Source: an uncultured Bacteroidales bacterium (GTDB taxonomy: Bacteria > Bacteroidota > Bacteroidia > Bacteroidales > Bacteroidaceae). Taken from it: a DNA stretch of 64,000 nt. The position numbers and the translations under genes were made by a program. The stretch lies in contig CADAPC010000002.1 in assembly GCA_902789725.1 (NCBI GenBank), positions 1-64,000 on the forward strand, written 5' to 3'. Below the pieces are notes generated by a model. The model worked only from the letters and a program-made list of their open reading frames with translations. It had not been told where the DNA came from and ran no database searches. Of the stretch, positions 40,457 through 48,154 are shown in pieces (positions within the stretch are counted from its first letter, which is position 1; the number at the start of each line of letters is the position of its first letter).

Positions 40457-42190
40457 TCAGGCCACCCTTTGTCGGGTGCCCATACGAGCTTCCACCACGT
40501 TGACCACATAGTCTCCCAACTTTTCGCATTCGTTAATAAGATCCATATACACCGTACCAACAGCGTAAGTGTATTTGTGGTTGTTCACATCATTGATGTT
40601 CTGCGATTTCAACTGCGAGCGGTAGTTGTTAATCTCATTCTCTATGTTGAACGACTTGTTCACATCGAAGCTTTCTTTTCGTCCACCCAACAACGCATTC
40701 ATCTGCACCAATGCAGTGTCCGTAAGTTCCATCATCTGGTGTATGTGGTCATACTGCTGCTCATCGAAGTGATCAGTCTTGCCATTGAACTTGCGGTTGA
40801 TGGTGCGAGCCATGTTGTAACAAGCATCACCAATACTTTCCAATTCGGATATTTCACGCAGCATAGCTCGTATTTTTGCCTTCGTATCGTCCGATAGATG
40901 GGCATCGCCCACTTGATCGAGGTAGTTGGCAATCTCCAGTTCCATGCTATCTGAAATACCTTCATATTTCTCTATTCGAGAATAGAGTTTCGCAAATTCC
41001 TTTTCATCTTTCTCTGTCAGGAGCACCCTCACCATCGAGAACATGCGCTGCATACGCTCTGCAAACGCCTGAATTTCCTTCTGAGCCTCGAGGACGGAAA
41101 GTTCGGGGGTTTTCATGATGCCCGAAGTGATAAAGTGCAAACGGAAGTCTTCTTCTTCGTCCACCTTCTTGGGCTTGATAACCCAGCAAACGAATTTTTC
41201 TATATAAGGAATAAACCAAATCAGAATCATCGTATTCACCACATTAAAAGCCGTGTGGAAACCTGCCAACACAAAATTCAGCTTCGACGCATTGGCCAAG
41301 AACACAGAACTTTCCACAGAGTCTTTAGTCATGGACACATCATATCCTACCCATCCGCAAACCATATCGACAAATGGACGGAAGACAAACAACATCCACA
41401 CCACGCCAAACACATTGAAGAACATGTGCGCTAAGGCAGCGCGACGTGCCTGTGTGTTGGCCGACATGGCAGCCAGGTTCGAAGTCACCGTCGTGCCTAT
41501 ATTTTCGCCCATCACTAAAGCGATACCCTGATAGATGGGCAGCGCACCGCTGGAACAGAGCACCATCGTAATAGCCATCACCGCGGCAGAAGACTGCACG
41601 CAGAAGGTCATGATGCCACCCAGCAGCAAGAAAAGCAGCGTGGTAAGGAAAGAATCGGGCGAGAAGGACGAAAAGAAATTCAGCAGCGTTTCATTTTCAC
41701 CCAGGTTCATCTCTGCGCCTGTTGTTCTGAGGGTGCCCAACCCGAGCAGCAAAAACGAAAGTCCAAAAAGAAAGTCACCAATATAGCGATGACGCTTCTG
41801 GTAAATAAGGATGATGCCTATTAAAAAAGCAGGGTAAATCATTGATGTGATATCAAACGATTTACCCTCTATCATACCCGCTGACATAATCCAAGCCGTA
41901 AGCGTAGTACCGATATTAGCACCCATAATGACTGAAATGGCTTGTGCCAGCGTCAGCAGACCTGCATTAACGAACGAAACGGTCATCACCGTGGTTGCTG
42001 TAGAGGACTGCACAGATGCCGTAACCAGCATACCTGTCAACAAACCAGTGAATCGATTGGTGGTCATGGCACCAAGCACATGCCGCAACTGCGGACCTGC
42101 CATCTTCTGAAGAGCTTCACTCATAGCTTTCATGCCAAACATGAGCAGCGCAAGCGAGCCCAGAAGTTTGAAGATAATCCAAATTGACAT
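40457..42190 (-). CDS. Na+/Pi-cotransporter-type protein with PhoU-like tail
   Basis: A 577-residue inner-membrane protein of the NptA/PNaS family. Two inverted repeats carry the substrate motifs TASVQSSTATTVMTVSFV (about 57-74) and CVQSSAAVMAITMVL (about 197-211), and MGANIGTTLTAW and MGENIGTTVTSN. The C-terminal cytoplasmic part (about 350-570) is a PhoU-like helical domain, probably gating transport. The substrate is likely phosphate, but some members import other anions. It is a single-gene unit converging with trmD. Confidence 0.9.
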   Translation of the reverse strand: MSIWIIFKLLGSLALLMFGMKAMSEALQKMAGPQLRHVLGAMTTNRFTGLLTGMLVTASVQSSTATTVMTVSFVNAGLLTLAQAISVIMGANIGTTLTAWIMSAGMIEGKSFDITSMIYPAFLIGIILIYQKRHRYIGDFLFGLSFLLLGLGTLRTTGAEMNLGENETLLNFFSSFSPDSFLTTLLFLLLGGIMTFCVQSSAAVMAITMVLCSSGALPIYQGIALVMGENIGTTVTSNLAAMSANTQARRAALAHMFFNVFGVVWMLFVFRPFVDMVCGWVGYDVSMTKDSVESSVFLANASKLNFVLAGFHTAFNVVNTMILIWFIPYIEKFVCWVIKPKKVDEEEDFRLHFITSGIMKTPELSVLEAQKEIQAFAERMQRMFSMVRVLLTEKDEKEFAKLYSRIEKYEGISDSMELEIANYLDQVGDAHLSDDTKAKIRAMLREISELESIGDACYNMARTINRKFNGKTDHFDEQQYDHIHQMMELTDTALVQMNALLGGRKESFDVNKSFNIENEINNYRSQLKSQNINDVNNHKYTYAVGTVYMDLINECEKLGDYVVNVVEARMGTRQRVA

Positions 42191-42224
42191 AACGAATTAA
42201 TGTGGAGATAATAATTAGTAGTTG

Positions 42225-42232
42225 CAAAGATA
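42225..42232 (-). promoter_or_regulatory. -7 box of the Na/Pi transporter gene
   Basis: TATCTTTG on the minus strand, 35 bases before the start codon. A TTG-containing element (from 42255-42257) lies 22 bases upstream. Confidence 0.55.
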
Positions 42233-42272
42233 CAGCATTTTTTAGTTTGCCACACAAAAAACAAGAAGAAAG

Positions 42273-42304
42273 TTTGCCAAAAACTGAAAAAAACATTACC
42301 TTTG
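42273..42304 (+). promoter_or_regulatory. Promoter of the GH35 gene
   Basis: TTTG (42273-42276), 20 bases, then TACCTTTG (42297-42304), 46 bases before the GH35 start. It is divergent from the Na/Pi transporter promoter. Confidence 0.75.
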
Positions 42305-42349
42305 CCACATAATACTAATACTTAATACCTATTTATACAATTTTATACA

Positions 42350-44752
42350 ATGAAGAAAATCTTTTCACTCTTCTTTTTGCTTGCAACCATGGCGATGGCA
42401 ATGCCCACCTACGTTCAGAAAGCAAAGGGAACCTTCGAAGCAGGCGAAGGAACGTTCCTGCTTAATGGCAAGCCCTTCATCGTGAAGGCTGCAGAGATTC
42501 ACTATCCTCGCATCCCCAAACCATATTGGGACCACCGAATCAAGATGTGCAAGGCACTGGGCATGAACACCGTGTGCATCTACATCTTCTGGAACATCCA
42601 CGAGCAGCACGAGGGGCAGTTCGACTTCACAGGCCAGAACGATGTGGCTGAGTTCTGCCGCTTGGCCCAGAAAAACGGCATGTACGTCATCGTACGCCCA
42701 GGCCCATACGTGTGTGCCGAATGGGAAATGGGGGGACTGCCTTGGTGGTTGCTGAAAAAGAAGGACATCAAGCTGCGTGAGCGTGACCCTTATTTCATGG
42801 AGCACGTGAAGATATTCGAGCAGAAGGTGGGCGAACAACTGGCAGGGCTGACCATTCAGAACGGTGGCCCCATCATCATGGTGCAGGTAGAGAATGAATA
42901 TGGTTCGTATGGAGAGGACAAACCTTACGTAAGTGAAATTCGCGACTGTCTGCGTGGCATCTACGGCCAGGAGTTGGCACTCTTCCAGTGCGACTGGGCA
43001 TCAAACTTTACCAAGAACGGTCTCGATGACCTTGTGTGGACAATGAATTTTGGCACTGGAGCCAACATCGACGACCAGTTCCGCCGTCTGAAGCAGTTGC
43101 GACCCAACACCCCGCTGATGTGCTCAGAGTTCTGGAGCGGATGGTTCGATAAGTGGGGAGCACGCCATGAGACACGCCCCGCCAAAGATATGGTGGAAGG
43201 CATGGACGAAATGCTCTCAAAGGGTATCAGTTTCTCGCTCTACATGACACACGGAGGAACCTCATTCGGCCACTGGGCAGGAGCGAACTCTCCCGGTTTT
43301 GCACCAGATGTGACGAGTTATGACTATGATGCTCCCATTAACGAGTATGGTCAAACTACTCCCAAATATTTTGAACTTCGCAAGATGATGGAGAAATACA
43401 ACGACGGTAAGGCTTTGCCCGCAGTGCCCAAGCCTGCAGCCCCCACCATCACGGTGCCGAAGTTTGAACTGAAGGAGTTCTCTTCTATATTCAATGGTTC
43501 AGATTCTGAACTCAAAACGCCTATTCGCAAGGATGGTGGCTTAATGACTTTCGAGGAGATGGACATGGGATGGGGTTCTATGCTCTACACAACCACAATG
43601 CCTGAGATTCCTGCACAGAGTGTCATCACAGCCGACTTTCACGACTTTGCGCAGGTGTTCATCAATGGCAAATACATCGGAAAGATTGACCGCGTAAAGA
43701 ACGAGAAGAGCCTCACGCTGCCCCCTGTGAAGAAAGGCGACGAGTTGGAAATCCTTGTTGAAGCGATGGGGCGCATCAACTTTGGTCGCGCCATCAAAGA
43801 CTTCAAAGGCATCGTGGGCGAAGTAGCCATCACAGCAGAAGTGGATGGCATCGAAACCACATGGAAACCACAAGGTTGGGTAAAATTCGGATTGCCCGAC
43901 TCTTATGAGAAAGCCGCTGATGCTTTTGTCCACAACAATGATTATACTCAAGCCGAGAAAGAAGGACTGCGATTGGGCAAGAAGGTACAATGGAACGCTG
44001 ATGGACTCGACCTTGTGAGCAAGCGTGGTTACTATCGCGGATTCTTTAATATTAATAAGGTGGGCGACACTTTCCTCAACTTTGAAACTTGGGGCAAGGG
44101 ACAAGTCTATGTGAACGGTCATGCTCTTGGCCGCATCTGGAGCATTGGCCCTCAGCAGACGCTCTACTGTCCTGGCTGTTGGTTGAAGAAAGGGAAGAAC
44201 GAAATCATCGTGCTTGATGTGGTTGGGCCGAAAGAGGCTGTTGTCTGGGGACAAGACAAGCCTGAACTGAACAAACTCCAGTTGGAGAAGTCGAACAAGC
44301 ACAACAACATTGGCGACAAGCCTGACCTCAACAGTGCTACTCCTGCAGCCACGGGTGCTTTCAATGGTGGCAATGGCTGGCAGACCGTCAAATTTACAGC
44401 TCCCCAGAAGGGCCGTTACCTCGCCATCGAATGTCTCTCCACTCAGAAGGAGGGCGACCGTGTAGCCATTGCCGAACTTTACCTGCAAGGCACCGATGGC
44501 AAGCGCATCTCACGCGAACCTTGGACCACCAAGTATGCCAACAGCGAGGAGGAAAATGGCAACCACACAGGCGATAAAGTCTATGACCTGCAGGAATCCA
44601 CTTACTGGCAAACAGAGAAGAGCGCATCCCTCCCCCACCTCATCGTCATCGACTTGGGTAGCCAGCAAACCGTTTCCGCACTCGAGTATCTGCCCCGCGC
44701 CGAACAAGGCGCTCCAGGCAGCGTGAAGAACTACAAGATTTACCTCTATTGA
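42350..44752 (+). CDS. Secreted GH35 beta-galactosidase with C-terminal F5/8-type module
   Basis: An 800-residue exported GH35 enzyme. The signal peptide is MKKIFSLFFLLATMAMAMPT. The TIM barrel (about 30-340) has the family blocks AAEIHYPRIPKPYW, GPYVCAEWEMGGLPWWLL, acid/base Glu183 in QVENEYGSYG and nucleophile Glu260 in CSEFWSGWFD. Beta-sandwich domains follow, then a C-terminal discoidin-like (F5/8 C) module (about 650-800). It releases terminal beta-galactose from plant or host glycans and complements the GH2 enzyme at 4945. No other glycan genes are adjacent. A group II intron relic lies directly downstream. Confidence 0.93.
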   Translation: MKKIFSLFFLLATMAMAMPTYVQKAKGTFEAGEGTFLLNGKPFIVKAAEIHYPRIPKPYWDHRIKMCKALGMNTVCIYIFWNIHEQHEGQFDFTGQNDVAEFCRLAQKNGMYVIVRPGPYVCAEWEMGGLPWWLLKKKDIKLRERDPYFMEHVKIFEQKVGEQLAGLTIQNGGPIIMVQVENEYGSYGEDKPYVSEIRDCLRGIYGQELALFQCDWASNFTKNGLDDLVWTMNFGTGANIDDQFRRLKQLRPNTPLMCSEFWSGWFDKWGARHETRPAKDMVEGMDEMLSKGISFSLYMTHGGTSFGHWAGANSPGFAPDVTSYDYDAPINEYGQTTPKYFELRKMMEKYNDGKALPAVPKPAAPTITVPKFELKEFSSIFNGSDSELKTPIRKDGGLMTFEEMDMGWGSMLYTTTMPEIPAQSVITADFHDFAQVFINGKYIGKIDRVKNEKSLTLPPVKKGDELEILVEAMGRINFGRAIKDFKGIVGEVAITAEVDGIETTWKPQGWVKFGLPDSYEKAADAFVHNNDYTQAEKEGLRLGKKVQWNADGLDLVSKRGYYRGFFNINKVGDTFLNFETWGKGQVYVNGHALGRIWSIGPQQTLYCPGCWLKKGKNEIIVLDVVGPKEAVVWGQDKPELNKLQLEKSNKHNNIGDKPDLNSATPAATGAFNGGNGWQTVKFTAPQKGRYLAIECLSTQKEGDRVAIAELYLQGTDGKRISREPWTTKYANSEEENGNHTGDKVYDLQESTYWQTEKSASLPHLIVIDLGSQQTVSALEYLPRAEQGAPGSVKNYKIYLY

Positions 44753-44779
44753 TATCATCTGCACAACACACATGTTGCA

Positions 44780-44865
44780 ATCGAGTAGGAGGTAAACGCT
44801 AAGGCGTTTACCTCCTACTTTCACGTTTACCGACCTCTCACACTACCGTACATGCGGTTCCCATT
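44780..44865 (-). mobile_element. 3' end of a group II intron (relic)
   Basis: On the minus strand 44861-44834 reads GGAACCGCATG followed by TACGGTAGTGTGAGAGG, the recognisable end of a bacterial group II intron domain V, although its apical stem seems to be missing. A 15-bp hairpin follows, GTAGGAGGTAAACGC (44785-44799) with GCGTTTACCTCCTAC (44804-44818), as expected for domain VI, and then the canonical terminus CCTACTCGAT ending near 44780. No reverse-transcriptase gene or 5' intron part is present. The 3' end lies about 27 bases past the GH35 stop. The hairpin could now act as a terminator for GH35. Confidence 0.7.
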
Positions 44866-45171
44866 CAGGGATTCCATTCGCGGTATGACTCCAACAAGCA
44901 GGGATAACCCCGCCTTATTGGGCAAAAAGGCGGGGTTATTGGATGATAAGGCAGGGTTATTGACAGTGGCCATCAGCAAGGAGAGGGGCATCTTGTTCGC
45001 AGCAAGTATGGGGAAAAGCATGGAAAACAGCGATTCGTGCATGTGTTTTGACACCTGCGAGAGCAGCAAACGGATGCATTCTGCGCCTTTGCCAAGGTTG
45101 GGCATCTTAGGCGCGATGGGGAGTGTGATATCGTAATTTATTGATTGATTGCATTTTAGATAGAGCATCAT
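44827..45171 (-). pseudogene. Truncated DUF3987-type gene fused to scar sequence
   Basis: A 114-codon frame. Its first 57 residues (MMLYLKCNQSINYDITLP and on through MPNLGKGAECIRLLLSQVSK to FPILAA, 45171-45001) match, from my recognition, the N-terminus of the long DUF3987 proteins found on Bacteroidales mobile elements. After about 45000 the similarity ends and the frame runs through the repeat cluster into the intron relic (MESLNGNRMYGSVRGR). The full protein would be several hundred residues longer, so this is a deletion remnant. Directly upstream of its start lies a GAAAC-rich repeat arm. Confidence 0.6.
44904..44960. repeat. Short repeat cluster within the scar
   Basis: ATAACCCCGCCTT (44904-44916) is perfectly inverted at 44927-44939 (AAGGCGGGGTTAT), and the second arm is directly repeated with one change at 44948-44960 (AAGGCAGGGTTAT). 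This forms a 13-bp stem with a 10-base loop plus an extra copy. Origin unknown; it lies between the intron relic and the DUF3987 remnant. Confidence 0.7.
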
Positions 45172-45178
45172 TAGGTGG

Positions 45179-45342
45179 AGCGTTTCAGTTTCAGTTGTTT
45201 CAGTTATATTTCGAGGGAGTGTTGTTCTTCCCTTTCTTTATATAATTTATTAATTATTAATTAGTTATAAGTATATAAAGAGGAGATTTTGAAGATGACA
45301 TACACTAAAAAAACTAACTGAAACTGAAACAACTGAAACGCT
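45179..45342. repeat. Two 28-bp GAAAC-rich arms in inverted orientation
   Basis: The left arm (45179-45206) and the reverse complement of the right arm (45315-45342) both start AGCGTTTCAGTT and end TTTCAGTTA. The middle units TTTCAG and TTGTTTCAG are in swapped order. A 108-base AT-rich core without a gene lies between them. The left arm is 7 bases upstream of the DUF3987-type start codon. It may be an operator or a relic of a replication or mobilisation site. Confidence 0.65.
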
Positions 45343-45511
45343 TCGTCCGCTTGAAAGCCACCTCTGCACCAATTGAACTACTTATTATTGTTAATAGTCA
45401 TCATGAAAGTTATCGATTATATCCTCAATTATGTTTCTTTGTAGCATTAATGAGAGTCAAACCCACTACCAACTATCATCTTTTTAGAACTTTTATTCCC
45501 AAACCGCCACT
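45343..45511. other. Non-coding remainder of the scar
   Basis: No gene is seen. A stretch on the minus strand (45389-45345) faintly resembles the D-arm and anticodon arm of a tRNA, but it cannot form a cloverleaf. Confidence 0.4.
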
Positions 45512-46759
45512 TCACTCGTACTTCACCGTCTGGCCAGGCTTCCCGATGCTGATGAGGTGGGAAGACCCCCAAATGACGAGGGAGGAAAGGAGGAAAGTGG
45601 CAACATTAACCGCAAGGATGAGAAGCCAATTGAACTGGATGGGCACGGAGTCGATGTAATAGACTGTGGGGTCGAGCGCAACGAGATGGAACTGTTGCTG
45701 AAGCCAGCAAAGGAGCAAGCCGGCAAGGTTGCCCCACAGAAGCCCCTTGCCTACGAGCATGACGCTGAAATGGATGAAGATGCGACGCACGGAGGCATTG
45801 GTGGCACCAAGCACCTTGAGGGTGCCAATCATGACAATACGCTCGAGCATGATGATGAGCAGACCGCTTACAATGGTAAAGCTACTGACGAGCATCATAA
45901 GAATCAGGATCATGACTACATTCATATCGAGCACAGCCAGCCATGCAAAGGTGTGGGCGGCAAGGTCCTTGATGCTGAATACACCGTAGGTGACACCATT
46001 GCGGTCAACTCCATGATGCAGAAACTGGAGCTGGCGATTGATGTGGTCAACTTGTTCGAAGTCCTTGACGGCGATTTCAAGCCCAGAGGACATTTCGGCA
46101 TCCCAGTTATTGAGCTTGCGCACCGTGTAGATGTCGGTGATGACATAGTTTTTGTCATAATCGTTCATGTTGGTGGCAAAGATGCCTGCAATAGTAAAAC
46201 GACGCGCACGCATGGCTTCCTCGCCCATGAAATAAGCAAAAATGCGGTCGCTGGTCGTCACTCCTAACTGGCTGGCCACTTTTTGGGAGAGCAGAATCTG
46301 GTTGGTAGATTGCTTGGAGGAGAAGGGGGGCATTTCCCCCTCAATGAGCGAACTGCGCAGGAAGGAAAGGTCATAGTCTTCGCCTACTCCCTTGAAAGTG
46401 AGTCCACGAAAGTCCTCTTCGGTTTTGAGAATGCCTATCTTTGTGGCAAAACGCTGAATGTGCGCAATGCCCCCCACACTCTTCACCTTGCGGATGAGAG
46501 TATCGGTGGTGAGCACGGGCAGCACCTCGTAACGTTGGTTCTGGGTGAGGCTGAGCACCTGAATGTGGCTTCCGAAGCCAATGACCTTGCTGCTCACCTC
46601 ATGCTTGAAACCGAGCACTACGGCAAGGCTGACAAGCATGACTGCCAACCCGATGGCCACGCCGAGCATGGCTATGCGGATGGCAGGGCGGGAAAAGCGT
46701 TCCCCCTCTGCGTGGTTGTCGGCATAGATGCGCTTGGCTATGAAAAGTTCAAAGGACAA
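45512..46759 (-). CDS. FtsX-like ABC transporter permease (LolC/E type)
   Basis: A 415-residue inner-membrane permease of the MacB/FtsX superfamily. There is one N-terminal span (about 28-50), a large periplasmic domain (about 51-270) and three C-terminal spans (about 278-305, 325-350 and 375-400). The N-terminal FELFIAKRIYADNHAEGERFSRPAIRIA and the C-terminal MIGTLKVLGATNASVRRIF block are typical of LolC/LolE-like lipoprotein-release permeases. No ATPase gene is adjacent, so the partner must be encoded elsewhere. It lies 37 bases after the aminotransferase gene on the same strand. Confidence 0.85.
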   Translation of the reverse strand: MSFELFIAKRIYADNHAEGERFSRPAIRIAMLGVAIGLAVMLVSLAVVLGFKHEVSSKVIGFGSHIQVLSLTQNQRYEVLPVLTTDTLIRKVKSVGGIAHIQRFATKIGILKTEEDFRGLTFKGVGEDYDLSFLRSSLIEGEMPPFSSKQSTNQILLSQKVASQLGVTTSDRIFAYFMGEEAMRARRFTIAGIFATNMNDYDKNYVITDIYTVRKLNNWDAEMSSGLEIAVKDFEQVDHINRQLQFLHHGVDRNGVTYGVFSIKDLAAHTFAWLAVLDMNVVMILILMMLVSSFTIVSGLLIIMLERIVMIGTLKVLGATNASVRRIFIHFSVMLVGKGLLWGNLAGLLLCWLQQQFHLVALDPTVYYIDSVPIQFNWLLILAVNVATFLLSSLVIWGSSHLISIGKPGQTVKYE

Positions 46760-46796
46760 GAGGCAAAACGAATTTTGGGGTGGTTAACGCTTCACA

Positions 46797-47996
46797 CTAA
46801 TTCACCCTTCCGGGGTAAGCCTCCAGTGCTTTGCGGAGCACGAAGAGAGCACGGAGCAAGTCTTCCTTCTTGAGCACGTAGGCAATGCGTACTTCGTTCT
46901 TACCCGCTCCGGGAGTAGTATAGAAACCTGAGGCTGGCGCCATCATCACGGTTTCACCCTCAAAGTTGAAATCGGAAAGACACCAGGCGCAGAACTTTTC
47001 GCAATCGTCAACGGGCAGTTTCGCTACGGTGTAGAAGGCTCCCATAGGAATGGGCGAATAAACACCGGGGATGCGGTTCAGACCGTCGATGAGGCACTTG
47101 CGCCGCTCTACGTATTCGTCATACACATCGCGGCTGTACTCCTCAGGCGCGTCAAGACTGGCTTCGGCGGCAATCTGCCCGATGAGTGGGGGTGAGAGGC
47201 GCGCCTGGCAGAATTTCATGACGGCCTTTCGGATTTCCTCGTTCTTAGTGATGAGGGCACCAATGCGAATGCCACATTCGCTGTAGCGCTTGGAAACAGA
47301 GTCGATGAGCACTACGTTTTGCTCAATGCCTTCAAGGTGGCAGGCCGAGATGTAGGGCGAGCCGGTGTAGATGAATTCGCGATAGACTTCGTCGGAAAAG
47401 AGGTAGAGATCGTACTTCTTCACCAAGTCGCGTATCTGGTTCATTTCGCGGCGCGTATAGAGATAGCCCGTCGGGTTGTTGGGGTTGCAGATGAGGATGG
47501 CACGGGTGCGCTCGTTGATGAGTTCCTCAAACTTCTCCACTTTAGGAAGGGCGAAACCTTCCTCAATGGTGGTGGCAATGGTGCGGATGACAGCTCCTGC
47601 CGAGATGGCAAAGGCCATGTAGTTGGCATAGGCAGGTTCGGGCACGATGATTTCATCGCCAGGATTGAGGCATGCCAGGAAGGAGAAGAGTACAGCTTCT
47701 GAGCCTCCTGAGGTGATGATGATATCGTCAGCAGTGAGGTTGATGTCGTACTTGGCATAGTAGTTCACCAGCTTTTCGCGATAACTGCGGTAACCTTGCG
47801 ATGGGCTGTACTCGAGAATCTTTCGGTCAATGTTCTTGATGGCATCGAGTGCCACTTGAGGAGTGGGCAGGTCGGGCTGTCCAATGTTGAGGTGATAGAC
47901 TTTGATGCCGCGCTTTTTGGCGTTTTCGGCAAGCGGAGCCAGTTTGCGGATGGGCGAACTGGGCATTTCGGTGCCACGTATGGAAATTTTGGGCAT
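46797..47996 (-). CDS. Class I/II PLP-dependent aminotransferase (aspartate-type)
   Basis: A 399-residue fold-type I aminotransferase of the AspC/AAT subfamily found in Bacteroidetes. Visible are VYHLNIGQPDLPTP, the ITSGGSEAV PLP-phosphate loop, CNPNNPTGYLYTRREM, LFSDEVYREF and the PLP lysine in IDSVSKRYSECGIRIG, with the substrate-carboxylate Arg in EVRIAY. The substrate could be aspartate, an aromatic or a branched-chain amino acid; this cannot be settled by eye. It has its own promoter at 48050. Confidence 0.88.
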   Translation of the reverse strand: MPKISIRGTEMPSSPIRKLAPLAENAKKRGIKVYHLNIGQPDLPTPQVALDAIKNIDRKILEYSPSQGYRSYREKLVNYYAKYDINLTADDIIITSGGSEAVLFSFLACLNPGDEIIVPEPAYANYMAFAISAGAVIRTIATTIEEGFALPKVEKFEELINERTRAILICNPNNPTGYLYTRREMNQIRDLVKKYDLYLFSDEVYREFIYTGSPYISACHLEGIEQNVVLIDSVSKRYSECGIRIGALITKNEEIRKAVMKFCQARLSPPLIGQIAAEASLDAPEEYSRDVYDEYVERRKCLIDGLNRIPGVYSPIPMGAFYTVAKLPVDDCEKFCAWCLSDFNFEGETVMMAPASGFYTTPGAGKNEVRIAYVLKKEDLLRALFVLRKALEAYPGRVN

Positions 47997-48049
47997 ATCT
48001 GATGAGTAAAAATTTGATTTGTCTTGTCAGTTATTTGCTAATAAGCATG

Positions 48050-48093
48050 CAAAGTTACAAATTTCTGACGGCACATATGCGCTATGTCAGAAA
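48050..48093 (-). promoter_or_regulatory. Promoter of the aminotransferase gene with an upstream inverted repeat
   Basis: The -7 box TAACTTTG (48050-48057, minus strand) lies 53 bases before the start. An 8-bp perfect inverted repeat, TTTCTGAC (48062-48069) and GTCAGAAA (48086-48093), spans the -12 to -43 region, where a regulator could bind. No consensus -33 is seen, which would fit an activator-dependent promoter. Confidence 0.45.
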
Positions 48094-48154
48094 CTTTTTG
48101 TGGTTTGGGGCATGAAAAACTTCAATTGCGAGGGAAAATGAGGGCTCAGATAGC

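Noticed and set aside
44785..44818. Plain GH35 terminator
   Set aside because: The hairpin is followed by the CCTACTCGAT intron terminus on the minus strand and preceded by a domain V-like sequence, so domain VI explains it better, although it may still end transcripts.
45345..45389. tRNA-like sequence on the minus strand
   Set aside because: GTTCAATTGGT and a CTTTCAAG loop look like D-arm and anticodon pieces, but the D stem does not pair, and there is no acceptor or T-arm.
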